Shown here: piece by piece, positions 15,214-24,137 of the stretch | How the letters are laid out: each line of letters opens with the position of its first letter | Position numbering within the stretch: the first letter of the stretch is position 1 | From: JBCCFW01 sp039029535 | Lineage (GTDB): Bacteria; Acidobacteriota; JBCCFW01 | DNA length: 52,937 nucleotides | Assembly: GCA_039029535.1 (NCBI GenBank) | Contig: JBCCFW010000031.1 | Location: 1-52,937 of the forward strand | Direction: 5' to 3' | Position numbers and translations under genes: made by a program | The notes under the pieces: model-generated | Database searches by the model: none | Told to the model about the DNA's origin: nothing | The model's input: the letters and a program-made list of their open reading frames with translations, nothing else

Positions 15214-16797
15214 ATGACAGCTCAGCCTCCCGCTCCCACTCGACGGTGCTCCCGAGCTGCGGTCGACGCCTGCCCGTCTCGAGCCGCACGACGGCCACCG
15301 ACGACGCGGAGGCTGAGCCGTCTTCTCCCCCTCGTCCTGCCATGTTGGCTCTCGGTGTCGTCACCCACCTCGGGACTGGCTCGGAGCCAGTCGGCCACGA
15401 TCGTCCTCATGGAGCGGCAGACCATCGGGGACGCCACCGTGCGCTTCGTGAACCAACCGTTCACCAACGCCAACGGCGTCGTCGGATGCACCTTCGGCCT
15501 GTCGGACGGTGCTCAGGGCGTGTGGCTCGATGGCGACGTGGCTTGGCTCAGCTCCTCGGAACCGGACCTGACCGAGATCGAGGACACGATGGGCCTCGGC
15601 GACTCGGGAGAGTTCGTGATCAGCATCTTCACGTCCGGTCAAGACTCGCTCTGGACACGCGACGGACTCCTCATCGTCGAGAACACTCAGGCGCCGGGGT
15701 TCCCGACCGGCACGACGACGACCTTCCACAGCGGCCCCGAGATGCTCGACGACGGCACCATCCACTGGGTCGCGGGCTTCAACGACGAGGGCGGCACGGA
15801 AACGCTCGGACGAGTCCTCTACCGTCTCGCTCCCGGTGGTGAGCCCCTGGTCGTCCTGCGCTCCGATGACGTGTTCGACGACCGCACGATCTCCCGACCA
15901 GGCCTGGGACTCGCCCACCACCTCTCGGGCGACGGCCGTCATGGGATCGGGCTCGTCGACCTCGTGGCCCCCAGTGGAGACGAAGGCGCAGTCCTCGTCG
16001 ACGGCTCGCTGGTCGCGGTGGAGGGCCAGCCCACCGGTGACGGCACGCGCTGGCTCCGCTTCGACCACGTCGCGATCAACTCGTCTGGCGAGTACCTGTT
16101 CACCGCCTACACGAGCGGACCGGCGGCTCGGAATCACGCCATCGCCCACGGAGCCAGCGTGGCCGTCCGCAAGGGCGACACGCTCGACGGTGAGTCATTG
16201 GAAGACGGCATGGTCCACGACGTCAGCGTGAACGACCTGGGTCAGGCAGCCCACGTCTGGAGCACGCTGGATGGTCGCGAGATGCTGTTCTTCGCCGAGG
16301 ACGTCGCCGACCTCTCCGCGAGCCGCCTGCTCTTGGCCACCGACGACACGCTCGACGTCGACGGCGACACGGTGGACGACTACCGAGTCATCGGCATCCC
16401 GGCTTACCTCGTGGCCGGCCCCGCCACCAACCTCGCCGAGGACGGTGCGGTGAACGTCTTCGTCTCACTCCGGCCGATCGCGGGAGGCGGCACGCGCGAC
16501 GCCATCATCCGACTCGGTGACACCGCCGTGCCGGAGACCGCCCGTCTCCATCGCGCGACGACACCCGACCTCTCGACGGATTGGCCCGAGCGCCTGGGTC
16601 TCCCCCTTGGACCCGACTCGGTCCTCGACGCAGGCTGGCCGATGGAGGTCCCGCTCACTGGCTCCTTCGACGACACGGATGCGCTGCTCCGCACGGAGCC
16701 GTTGACGCTGTACCGCCTGCTCGACGCGTCGGGTGACGAGGTCGCTCCGACTCTTCGCCTGGGCCGGAGCGACGACGCCCTCACGTTGACCTGGTGA
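15214..16797 (+). CDS. secreted propeller-like repeat protein ending at the first strand of the shared module
   Basis: A 527-residue protein with an arginine-rich N-terminus and a hydrophobic segment (LLPLVLPCWLSVSS, ~38-51), read as a long signal peptide. The body repeats a strand pattern built on G-x-(F/Y)-(V/L)-(F/I) with intervening Asp/Gly/Thr turns (G-E-F-V-I-S-I-F-T, G-E-Y-L-F-T-A-Y-T, VAINSSG, VSVNDLG). This is typical of choice-of-anchor beta-propeller exoproteins. It ends DDALTLTW and stop. That matches the first beta strand of the C-terminal module that other secreted proteins here continue for ~90 more residues, so the module seems cut off. The start codon choice is uncertain because of the unusual leader. 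Confidence 0.68.
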   Translation: MTAQPPAPTRRCSRAAVDACPSRAARRPPTTRRLSRLLPLVLPCWLSVSSPTSGLARSQSATIVLMERQTIGDATVRFVNQPFTNANGVVGCTFGLSDGAQGVWLDGDVAWLSSSEPDLTEIEDTMGLGDSGEFVISIFTSGQDSLWTRDGLLIVENTQAPGFPTGTTTTFHSGPEMLDDGTIHWVAGFNDEGGTETLGRVLYRLAPGGEPLVVLRSDDVFDDRTISRPGLGLAHHLSGDGRHGIGLVDLVAPSGDEGAVLVDGSLVAVEGQPTGDGTRWLRFDHVAINSSGEYLFTAYTSGPAARNHAIAHGASVAVRKGDTLDGESLEDGMVHDVSVNDLGQAAHVWSTLDGREMLFFAEDVADLSASRLLLATDDTLDVDGDTVDDYRVIGIPAYLVAGPATNLAEDGAVNVFVSLRPIAGGGTRDAIIRLGDTAVPETARLHRATTPDLSTDWPERLGLPLGPDSVLDAGWPMEVPLTGSFDDTDALLRTEPLTLYRLLDASGDEVAPTLRLGRSDDALTLTW

Positions 16798-16804
16798 CGA
16801 AGGG

Positions 16805-17269
16805 CTAGGACGCGTCGATCTCACTCTCGTCGGAAGGCTCGCCCGGCAGGAGCTCCCTCAGCGGCCACGCATGGGTGACGACCTCGTCACCAGCAGCGAC
16901 TGGCACCGACACGCTCACGTCGTCGATGCGGTCGTGCCAGGTCGTCTGGCTGAGGGCGAAGAGCGCCATCTCGCGGGCGTGCTCCTCGACGCCGGTCTCC
17001 GCCGGCGGCGGCCCGGGCAAGGCCACTCCCAGGACCCGACGCTCGCCGTCGCTGACGTAGCTCGTCTCGGGCCGGAAGCCGTGTGTCTTCTCGAACTGAT
17101 GAGCGATGGAGCCCAGCTCGCCGACTCGGAAGAGCGTGGCGCTCGCGCTCTTCACCTGCCGATCCCAGGCGGCCTCGGCGCTGTCCCAGTTCACGACGAC
17201 CGCCGCGGCACAGGCGAGGAGGACGCCGATGCCCACGCCCCCGATGACCGCTCGTCCCTTGCCGCTCAT
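16805..17269 (-). CDS. single-pass membrane-anchored protein of unknown function
   Basis: A 154-residue protein with an N-terminal anchor (AVIGGVGIGVLLACAAAVVV, residues ~7-26) after a short basic start, then a periplasmic domain of mixed helix and strand (SIAHQFEKTHGFRPETSYVS, RVLGVALPGPPP). A downstream helix ends in TTWHDRIDDVSVSVPV. No family recognised. It is convergent with the propeller-like gene (7-bp gap), and a preceding minus-strand gene ends about 100 bp upstream, with a hairpin between them. Confidence 0.6.
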   Translation of the reverse strand: MSGKGRAVIGGVGIGVLLACAAAVVVNWDSAEAAWDRQVKSASATLFRVGELGSIAHQFEKTHGFRPETSYVSDGERRVLGVALPGPPPAETGVEEHAREMALFALSQTTWHDRIDDVSVSVPVAAGDEVVTHAWPLRELLPGEPSDESEIDAS

Positions 17270-17326
17270 CTCGACCTCGCGCTCCCCCTCCGGAGACGAG
17301 GACGTCCGGCTCCAGCAGGCATTAGC

Positions 17327-17358
17327 CGGGACGCCGCCAGGAGTCAGACGACGTCCCG
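17327..17358 (-). terminator. possible terminator hairpin without T tract
   Basis: CGGGACG (17327-17333) and CGTCCCG (17352-17358) pair over 7 bp, 9 bases after the stop of the gene ending at 17367 on the minus strand. No T run follows, so it could equally be a chance or regulatory hairpin. Confidence 0.3.
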
Positions 17359-17366
17359 AGGCTCGA

Positions 17367-18089
17367 CTACTGCTGCAGTCGCGCGATCCCCGTGCACTCC
17401 GCGTCGTCCCGCGTGCCGCCCCGACAGTTCGAGAAGTGGATGTCCTGACAGTTGCCGGCGATGACCGCCGAGGTCTCGCCGGGTCCGACGGTCTCGACGA
17501 TGGTCAGCGACGCGATGGGCCCACCGCCCGGAGGGCTGCCGGCGCCGGGCTCACTCTCGAGGAAGGGGTTCTGGATGATGCAGGTCGCGACCACGTCGAA
17601 GGTGCAGTCATCGCCGTTGACGTCCGACCGACCGGTGTTCTCGACGCGGTACATGACGTCGATGCCCCCACCCGGCGCCGTCAGGACCTGCTTCTCGAGC
17701 TCGTTGGCCCCACAGCTTCCGGCAGTGAGCTCGACGTCGAAGGGGCCGATGTTGCGCCGCGACAGGCCCGGCAGCAGGGCGTCCACGGCCCGCACGAGCT
17801 CGGGGAGCTCTTGCACGAGGACCTCGATGTCCTGGAGCGTGCCGAGCAGGGACTGATTCGACTCGACCACGGCGCCCGTCTCTGCGACCTGCAGCTCGAG
17901 CTGGGCCACGAGCTCGCGGCTCGAGCCAGCGATCAGGTGAGTCGACGTGGCGGTGCGAGCGGTGTTGCGCTCGATGCTGACCAGGCGTTGCAGCACCGGG
18001 TCGGTGGGCGTCATGCGGCCCTGCGCGAACGCGGGGCGCGCGAGCGAGCTGATGACGACGAGAGCGGCGAATGTCTTGGTGAGGTGCAT
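17367..18089 (-). CDS. secreted protein with coiled coil, unknown function
   Basis: A 240-residue exported protein; the signal peptide is residues 1-22, ending AFA. Residues ~28-115 are a heptad-rich helical segment (LQRLVSIERNTARTATSTHL, LVAQLELQVAETGAVV, LQDIEVLVQELPELVRAVDALL), likely a coiled coil. Residues ~118-240 form a small beta domain with six or more cysteines (C-G-A-N-E, D-C-T-F-D-V-V-A-T-C, N-C-Q-D-I-H-F-S-N-C, A-E-C), probably disulfide-bonded. No family recognised. Similar helix-plus-beta secreted proteins occur in exopolymer-rich bacteria; a structural or binding role is only a guess. Confidence 0.65.
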   Translation of the reverse strand: MHLTKTFAALVVISSLARPAFAQGRMTPTDPVLQRLVSIERNTARTATSTHLIAGSSRELVAQLELQVAETGAVVESNQSLLGTLQDIEVLVQELPELVRAVDALLPGLSRRNIGPFDVELTAGSCGANELEKQVLTAPGGGIDVMYRVENTGRSDVNGDDCTFDVVATCIIQNPFLESEPGAGSPPGGGPIASLTIVETVGPGETSAVIAGNCQDIHFSNCRGGTRDDAECTGIARLQQ

Positions 18090-18430
18090 CCCTGAGTCCT
18101 TCCACCGGCCGTCGGCCGGCTGCGTTCGAGCGGGTCCACTTGCCCGGACAATTCAGGAGTCTCCTGCTGCGTGACCAGATCTGCTGCCTGCGAAGGGCGT
18201 ACTCGCCTCTCGGTCCTCAACGCACGGTCAAGTGCGCTTCCGGGCCTCGAGACTACGTTCACCCTTCTCGGCTAGCATCTCCGGCCACTCGCGACGGACA
18301 CTCATGAATAGTCCGGGCTAGGAGCGACGCGTCGGCCGCTCCGCTGTCGTGAACCTGCGGTCACGCGGGTGAGGAATCGAGGACACGAACCGGACAAGTT
18401 CGGGTCGAACCAGCCGTGTTCGCCGTCGGC
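18090..18430. other. 341-bp spacer with a small palindrome
   Basis: No convincing ORF. It lies between two minus-strand genes, so it should hold the promoter of the coiled-coil protein. CAGGAG-T-CTCCTG (18154-18166) is a perfect 13-base palindrome 65 bp upstream of that gene's start and could be an operator. CGAAC-N7-GTTCG near 18387 is a short hairpin just after the subtilase stop. Neither is followed by a T run. Confidence 0.35.
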
Positions 18431-19771
18431 TCAGGGGCGCATCCCGCGGAGGACGACGATCCCGCCGACCATGAGCATCCCGAGGAGGAGGAGCTGCGCC
18501 CATTCGGCCATGGTGGGGACGACCTCCTCGAGGTCGAGCAGGCTCAGGCTGCCGATCACGTCGACGCGACCGTGCCCGAAGTCATTGTCGAAACCCGGAG
18601 GTCCGAGATCGACGGCCCCGTCCCGGATGACCTGTCGCAGCTCGGCCGGCGTGAGCGCCGGATCGGCGTCGAGCAGCAGGGCCGCCAAGCCCGCCACCAC
18701 CGGCGAGGCCTGGCTCGTGCCCTGGCTCAGCCTGTAGTCCGTCGTGGAGTCGTGATCGGCGGAGTGCATGCGCTCACCCGGCGCCGTGACGTCGAGGACG
18801 GACCCGCGATTGCTGAAGGAGCTGACCGTGTCGACCGGGAAGCCCGGGGACAGGCAGGTGCCGTCCGTCGTGGACCCCACCGCGATGACGGAGCTCACGC
18901 AGGCGGGCCAGTCGATCGCATCGGCGTTTCCGTTGTTGCCCGAGGCAGCCACGATGACGACACCCAGATCCACGGCAGCATCGAAGGCTGCGCCGAGGTG
19001 GTCACAGGGCCCCGGCGCACCGACCGCTCCACCGAGGCTCAGGTTGAGAACGTCGGCCCGGGGGAGGCCGCCCGGTGGGTCGGCGCAGTGATCGATGCCT
19101 GCAAGAAGGTCGGAGCCCGACCCTCCGCCGAACTCGTCCAGCACCTTCACGCCGATGAGCGTGGCGGCCGGAGCGAGGCCCTGGATGATCGTCTCGGGAG
19201 GGTTGCACCCGTCCGTGATGGTCAGGCCGACCCCGCCCACCGCGATGCCCGCCACGTGCGTGCCGTGGCCGTCGTCGTCGGTCGGATCGGCGTCGTCGTT
19301 CACGAAGTCGTAACCGGCCGCCACGTCGACACGGTCTCCGAACATGGCGTGGTCGGCCCGGATGCCCGTGTCGAGGACGCAGACCCGCACGCCCTCTCCA
19401 TCGTAGGGGAAGCCGGCGGTCGCGAGTTGCGACTGCAGGCCTCCGATGAGCGGCGTGCTCTCCTGAAGTGATGCCTTCACCCGCAGGTCCTCTTCCACCC
19501 TCACCACCCCCGGAAGCTGGGCCAGGAGGCCGACCGCCGAGCGCGGGAGCTCGCGGACGTTGACGAGCTCCGGGACGAGCCGGTACTCGTAGCGGATCAC
19601 GGCCCCCTGCTGGGCGACGAGCGCCTTCAGCGGACCTCGGTCCGCCCCCTGGTCCAGGTGAACCATCACGCTGAGCCTCTCGGGCGAGGCCGGCTGGCTC
19701 GTCGCCAGCAGCGGGAAAGCGAGCGCCAGGACGATCACGAAGGCGTTCAGTGACGATGAACAGCGAAGCAT
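18431..19771 (-). CDS. secreted subtilisin-like serine protease (S8) with IPTL-CTERM-like tail
   Basis: A 446-residue preproprotein. The signal peptide is ~1-26. An inhibitor-I9-like propeptide (~33-100) begins RLSVMVHLD. The catalytic domain has the full S8 triad: D134 in VLDTGI, H169 in GHGTHVAG and S353 in GTSQASP, with oxyanion N279 in ASGNNG. The last ~30 residues are VPTMAEWAQ (418-426), a hydrophobic helix and LRGMRP. This matches the IPTL-CTERM sorting signal (motif, transmembrane helix, basic end). It should be an exported, envelope-anchored protease. It is the only protein in the window with this tail, and no exosortase or similar sorting enzyme is nearby. Confidence 0.93.
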   Translation of the reverse strand: MLRCSSSLNAFVIVLALAFPLLATSQPASPERLSVMVHLDQGADRGPLKALVAQQGAVIRYEYRLVPELVNVRELPRSAVGLLAQLPGVVRVEEDLRVKASLQESTPLIGGLQSQLATAGFPYDGEGVRVCVLDTGIRADHAMFGDRVDVAAGYDFVNDDADPTDDDGHGTHVAGIAVGGVGLTITDGCNPPETIIQGLAPAATLIGVKVLDEFGGGSGSDLLAGIDHCADPPGGLPRADVLNLSLGGAVGAPGPCDHLGAAFDAAVDLGVVIVAASGNNGNADAIDWPACVSSVIAVGSTTDGTCLSPGFPVDTVSSFSNRGSVLDVTAPGERMHSADHDSTTDYRLSQGTSQASPVVAGLAALLLDADPALTPAELRQVIRDGAVDLGPPGFDNDFGHGRVDVIGSLSLLDLEEVVPTMAEWAQLLLLGMLMVGGIVVLRGMRP

Positions 19772-19879
19772 GGGGGCTCCCGAGGAGACGATGGGCCGAC
19801 ACGTGGAGGCCAGAGCAGACCACGCGGCACGGGGACGAGTCGAGGGCTTCGTCGCCGTGACGGGAGCCGATGCGCCGGC

Positions 19880-21292
19880 TCAGCGCTCGGTCGAACGCCC
19901 CGCATGCCCGCGGCGACCGGGTCCGGAGCTCGCTCGCCCCCTGCCCCAGCCGGTGGTCTGGCGGTCGATCCAGCTCCAATCGCCAGCTCGCAGCTGCCTC
20001 ACCCGGTGGCCGCTCACACGCTGCTCTCGAACGGCTCCCCACTGCTCGGGACCGCCCACGTGACGGGAGAACACGGTGAGGACGCTGCCACGGCTTCCAT
20101 CCCAGTTGGCGACCGCCACGTCGCCTCCACGCACCGCGACGACGATGCCGAAGTGACCGTGGGTCCTGGCGCTGGGTGCGAGCCTCGCGATCGCTCCCCA
20201 GCGGTCGGGGCCGCCGTGGTCGCGCGAGTAGACGTGGGCGAGCTCCTGGCGAGGGTCTCCCACCACCGCGAGGTCGCCATCGAGAGCGACGTTGAAGCCG
20301 AAGGTGCAACCGCTCTCGCAGCCGGCCTCACCCTCGCCATCACTCAGCTTGCGGAGCAGACGCCATCGTCCGCCCTCACGTCCGAGGAGGTAGGCCGCGG
20401 CGACATCGTCGCCGGCGATCGTCGCGCCCGAATCTCCCACGAGAACGGTGTCTCCGCTCACCGAGGTCGGCCCGAAGCCACGGTCGCGCTCGCCCCTGAC
20501 CGGCAGGACCTCGGTCCAAGTCGAGCCGATCGTGATGGGGAACGCGGCTCCTCGATCGTCGACCACGAGACGCAACCGTCTCTCCGGGTCCTCCACGAGC
20601 GTCATGCTCGCCCGGAGCGCCCGCCCCTTCGCATCCTCGGCGGTGAGCCCACCATGGCGGAGGTCCGCAGGCTTCCCCGAGCGCCTCAGCTCGAGAGCCT
20701 CGCCGTGGCGGTCCTCCACGAGCGAGATGATGAGCTCCCCCTCGAGGCTCAGGTCGACCACCAGGGGACCGACCCACTCGTCGGGTGGGCTCTCCCGGAC
20801 GATGAGCTGCTGCTCGAGCTGCTCACGCCGATTCACGTAGCGCGCGACGATCGGGCCGTGCTCGTGCTCCACCCGGTCGCCGAGCGCCCGGGGCTCGCCG
20901 GCGGTCAGCTCGCGAGTCGTCTCCGCCCGCCCGAAGGCGACGATCCGCTGAACGAGCTGCCAGGTCGGTGCGCGCCGCCGAGGCTTCCGGCGTATCAGGA
21001 GACCCCGCTGGCGAAACTCCGCCTCGGTGAAGTCACCGGGACGTCGCGCCACGAGTCGTCCCCCGTCCCGACGCTTGATCGACAGCGCCCAGTCGGTGAG
21101 CAGCCGCTCGAGGTCCTGCCTCGCCGACTCGGACAGGCTCGCCTCGGCGAGGTCGGTGGTGACGGAGCCCTGCGGCCCACGCTCCGCGCTCGCTGCAGTC
21201 GTCGGCGCGATCGCCAGGCCGACGATGACGAGACCCACGACCACGGGACCACGACCAGAGAACACGCGAGACCAGCTCATCGAGACCCCCAT
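19880..21292 (-). CDS. exported FG-GAP repeat protein with atypical C-terminus
   Basis: The start is taken at the ATG at 21292 (another at 21280 is 4 codons in). Either gives a signal peptide (GLVIVGLAIAPTTAASA), while the longer frame to 21388 only adds an Arg/Ser-rich leader. The product is ~470 residues. Residues ~40-250 are mixed and unassigned. From ~255 on are FG-GAP-type blades (FGPTSVSGDTVLVG, FGFNVALDGDLAVVGD, VAVRGGDVAVANWD, each with RDHGGPDRWG-like ends). The last ~50 residues lose the blade pattern and become Arg/Gly-rich, as if the final blades had been lost or read out of frame. I could not find the missing blades in another frame. Probably surface-located; function unknown. 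Confidence 0.68.
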   Translation of the reverse strand: MGVSMSWSRVFSGRGPVVVGLVIVGLAIAPTTAASAERGPQGSVTTDLAEASLSESARQDLERLLTDWALSIKRRDGGRLVARRPGDFTEAEFRQRGLLIRRKPRRRAPTWQLVQRIVAFGRAETTRELTAGEPRALGDRVEHEHGPIVARYVNRREQLEQQLIVRESPPDEWVGPLVVDLSLEGELIISLVEDRHGEALELRRSGKPADLRHGGLTAEDAKGRALRASMTLVEDPERRLRLVVDDRGAAFPITIGSTWTEVLPVRGERDRGFGPTSVSGDTVLVGDSGATIAGDDVAAAYLLGREGGRWRLLRKLSDGEGEAGCESGCTFGFNVALDGDLAVVGDPRQELAHVYSRDHGGPDRWGAIARLAPSARTHGHFGIVVAVRGGDVAVANWDGSRGSVLTVFSRHVGGPEQWGAVREQRVSGHRVRQLRAGDWSWIDRQTTGWGRGRASSGPGRRGHAGRSTER

Positions 21293-21399
21293 GCAGCTCG
21301 AGGTCCTTGCCGACCACGAGCTCACCCTCTCACTCGCTGCTCGACGACCGGATGACCAGCCGATCTCGGCTCTCCTCATGTCGGACACCGCCCGATGAC

Positions 21400-22347
21400 T
21401 CAGCGGCTGGTCCGCAGCACGAGCTCGATCCGACGGTTGAGCCGACGCCCCTCCTCGGTCGCGTTGCTGCCCAGCGGCGCCAGCGGCCCGACGCCCCGCG
21501 CGAGCACGCGGCCCTTCGCGATGCCGTGCGTGGAGACGAGAGCCTCGACCACCGCCCGCGCCCGACTCTCCGACAGGCCGACGCTGCGCGACAGCTCACC
21601 CCGGTCGTCTTCGTGGCCGACGACGTAGTAGTGGAGGTCGGGGTTCTCCTGCAGGTACTCGGCCAGCGCGCGGATGGCCGCACGCGACTCGCCGCGCAAG
21701 GTCGGGCTGTTGGAGGCGAAGCGGATCTCACGCAGGGCGTGCTTGCCCGAGCTCGTCATCGACGCGCGGAGCGCCGAGAGGTCGAGCGTGACCTCGTCCT
21801 CGTCGAAGACACCGGTCTCGAGCACGTCGACGACGTGGAGGTTGCGCTTGCTGCCGAGGACGATGGCGACGTGCGTGTCGCCACCGGGAGCCGTCTTCGT
21901 CGCGGAGAGGTAGAAGGTCCCGAAGGGAGCGATCATCCGGGGATCGCTCCCCAGGCTCCGCCCGTCCCTCTCGTAGCGTCGCTCGCCCATCTCGGGGTAG
22001 AGCCGCGTCGTGAGCGCCGGCACCTTCCCATCGTCCGGTGAGTACGTCAGCAAGATCGTGAAGCCCGCCGCTCGAAGCTGCGCCTCGTAGCCCTCGGCGA
22101 GCTGCACCTGGGTCAGCTCAGCCGGCCGACGGTAGAGGTGACTGGTCAGCCGACCCTCGATGGTGACGATGGACGGCTCCCCGCCGGAGTCGCGTGCCAG
22201 GTGGAGCTTCTCGAAGTCCTGTTGGTACTCACCGAGCATCTCGCAGCCGGAGCAGGGGCTCACCGGCGTGGCGAGCTCGGCTCCCGCCGAGCTGACCAAG
22301 ATGAACGAAAAGCCGAGGGCCGTCAGGGCAACGAGGGAGGACTTCAT
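21400..22347 (-). CDS. OmpA family peptidoglycan-binding outer-membrane protein
   Basis: A 315-residue exported protein with signal peptide 1-23. Residues ~30-200 resemble the DUF4892-type domain found ahead of OmpA domains. This includes a CSGC pair at 32-35 and a Y-E-A-Q-L-R-A-A-G-F-T-I helix-strand. Residues ~205-312 are an OmpA C-terminal domain: strand EIRFASNS, GHEDDRG (244-250), LSESRARAVVEAL, and the closing NRRIELVL (304-311). The usual GHTD is GHED here, but the diaminopimelate-binding Asp and Arg positions look preserved. It likely tethers the outer membrane to peptidoglycan. It is followed 43 bp later by another exported-protein gene on the same strand. Confidence 0.87.
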   Translation of the reverse strand: MKSSLVALTALGFSFILVSSAGAELATPVSPCSGCEMLGEYQQDFEKLHLARDSGGEPSIVTIEGRLTSHLYRRPAELTQVQLAEGYEAQLRAAGFTILLTYSPDDGKVPALTTRLYPEMGERRYERDGRSLGSDPRMIAPFGTFYLSATKTAPGGDTHVAIVLGSKRNLHVVDVLETGVFDEDEVTLDLSALRASMTSSGKHALREIRFASNSPTLRGESRAAIRALAEYLQENPDLHYYVVGHEDDRGELSRSVGLSESRARAVVEALVSTHGIAKGRVLARGVGPLAPLGSNATEEGRRLNRRIELVLRTSR

Positions 22348-22390
22348 CCGCCCATCATGTCCACGCGCTTCGGGTCTTCAAAGCTCGAGG

Positions 22391-24082
22391 TCACGGACTG
22401 CAGGGACAGGGCGTGAGCCAGCCCCGCGCCGTCCCCGGTGACTCGGTGCCAAGCGACCCCTCCCCTGACGCGGTCTCCCCCGCGACGAGGTAGTACCAGC
22501 CCTCACCGGGCTCGGGCAGCTCAGGGTCCGTCAGCGTGCTCTCCCGAAGGTTCGTGACGAGGCAGGCCGCCGACGCGGAGCTCGGGAGCCTGGCGAGCCG
22601 CCCACGATAGACCGTGAAGGTGTCGCTGCCGGAGACGAGGGGCTCCTCCCAGCTCAGGACGCCGTCGGCGGTCACCCGGAGAGGCTCTTCCGCGTCGGTG
22701 CCCGACACCTCGGAGGGAGTGTCCCGCGGCGGGTCCACGATGTCGTCCCAGCACTGCTCCCGCCGAGCCGTCGACCAGGACGAGGCCCCGAGCTCGGGCT
22801 CGTGCGTGGTCACCGCCAGCTCGCGAGTCGTCGCGAAGGTCTCCCTTCGCACGGCGCTCGTCGGCATGGAGGTGAGGTCCAGGGGACGCGCGACGGTGCA
22901 CGAGTCCGGAAGCCGTCCGTCGGCTCCGGTCCACGTGAGCCATGCATCACCCCAAAGGTCCGCTGAGAACGACGCCGTCTGTCCGGTGACGAGCGCTCTC
23001 CCGTCGTCGAGTTGGAAGAGGCGGGCCTCGATCTCTTGCGCTTCGCCACCAAGAACGAAGCCCCAGGTCGGTGAGCCGTCAGCTTCGAGGCCCGCCAGCC
23101 AGATGTCGGTCACCGAAGCATCCATGGCGCTCGTGATCCCGCTCACCAGGAAAGCACCGTCCGGCCGCTCGATCGCCTGATAGGCACCCTCCATGAGCTC
23201 GGTGTCGATGGCGACCTCCCAGTCGACGTTGCCATCGTCATCGAGGGCGACCACCCAAGAGTCCGCGCCATCGGGGACGCCTGGCCCGAAGGAGGAGGTC
23301 CATCCCACCAACAGCCAGCCGCCACACTCGCGGCGCAGGACTCGGTTGAGGATCTCTTCGCCATCTCCTCCGTAGGCGAACTGCCAAACGAGACTCAGGT
23401 CCGAGTCGAGCCTGACGAGCCAGAAGTCGAAGTTGTCCTCGAAACGACTCTCTCCTCCGATGAGCAGCCCGCCACTCTCGTCGAGTGCCGCGACGTCTGC
23501 AACGTGAAACTCCCCGGCATCGAGCACGACCGACTGCAAGATCGAGCCGTCCTCCGGCGACACCGAGGCCAGCCAGGAGTGAGGCGCGTGGAAGCCGAGC
23601 ACCAGCAAGTTGCCGTCGGCTCGCTCGAAGATCTCGAACGTGGAGCCGACCCCACCGGACTCGTAGGCACGAAGCCACTCGACTTCACGCGCTGCGTCCA
23701 ACTTCACCAGGAGAGCATCGAGTCCCGTTGCGTCCGAGGGGATGTCGGAACCGAGGACGAGGCCGCCGTCACTGGTCGCGGTGGCTGCGCGGAGCTGCTC
23801 ATTGTCGGGGCCGCCGAGACGTCCTTCCGCCAGGATCGTCCCGTCGAGTGTCGTGTCCATCCACCAGAGATCGAACTGATACGTCGGCACGCCCCGCTCG
23901 GTCACCGCCAGGTCGCCGACGAAGCTCAGGATCTCGCCATCCTGGCGGACGAGATGCGGACCCCCCTCGCTGATGCGTCCCTCGCCGCTCCCCAGCAGCA
24001 CGGCACCCGCCGGTAGCGCGCGGCTCGTGACGGGGCACGAGAAGATGAAGAACAGGATCGCGACGCAGACGTGTCGAGTCAT
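22391..24082 (-). CDS. exported beta-propeller protein with the shared C-terminal module
   Basis: A 563-residue protein; signal peptide 1-22, ending SRA. Residues ~25-390 contain about seven propeller-type repeats with the pattern D-x-W-(L/V)-(V/A)-x-L-D then G-x-x-x-W and D-G-G-x-L-(V/L)-x-G, as in SBBP/delta-60-like propellers. A ~70-residue linker with paired cysteines follows. Residues ~470-563 are the shared module: GVLSWEEP, FTVYRGRL, A-C-L-V, PEPGEGWYYLVAG, then GEGSLGTESPGTARG and a CPCSP end. Likely extracellular or outer-membrane bound; ligand unknown. It lies in a run of five exported-protein genes on the minus strand. Confidence 0.75.
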   Translation of the reverse strand: MTRHVCVAILFFIFSCPVTSRALPAGAVLLGSGEGRISEGGPHLVRQDGEILSFVGDLAVTERGVPTYQFDLWWMDTTLDGTILAEGRLGGPDNEQLRAATATSDGGLVLGSDIPSDATGLDALLVKLDAAREVEWLRAYESGGVGSTFEIFERADGNLLVLGFHAPHSWLASVSPEDGSILQSVVLDAGEFHVADVAALDESGGLLIGGESRFEDNFDFWLVRLDSDLSLVWQFAYGGDGEEILNRVLRRECGGWLLVGWTSSFGPGVPDGADSWVVALDDDGNVDWEVAIDTELMEGAYQAIERPDGAFLVSGITSAMDASVTDIWLAGLEADGSPTWGFVLGGEAQEIEARLFQLDDGRALVTGQTASFSADLWGDAWLTWTGADGRLPDSCTVARPLDLTSMPTSAVRRETFATTRELAVTTHEPELGASSWSTARREQCWDDIVDPPRDTPSEVSGTDAEEPLRVTADGVLSWEEPLVSGSDTFTVYRGRLARLPSSASAACLVTNLRESTLTDPELPEPGEGWYYLVAGETASGEGSLGTESPGTARGWLTPCPCSP

Positions 24083-24137
24083 CAGGCTCCCTCCAGCCGT
24101 CAGACTATCTCATCGCGATCCTCACCGGGGTCTTCAC

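Noticed and set aside
17327..17358. A confident rho-independent terminator
   Set aside because: A 7-bp stem with an 18-base loop and no T run is expected by chance at this base composition, so it is listed only at low confidence.
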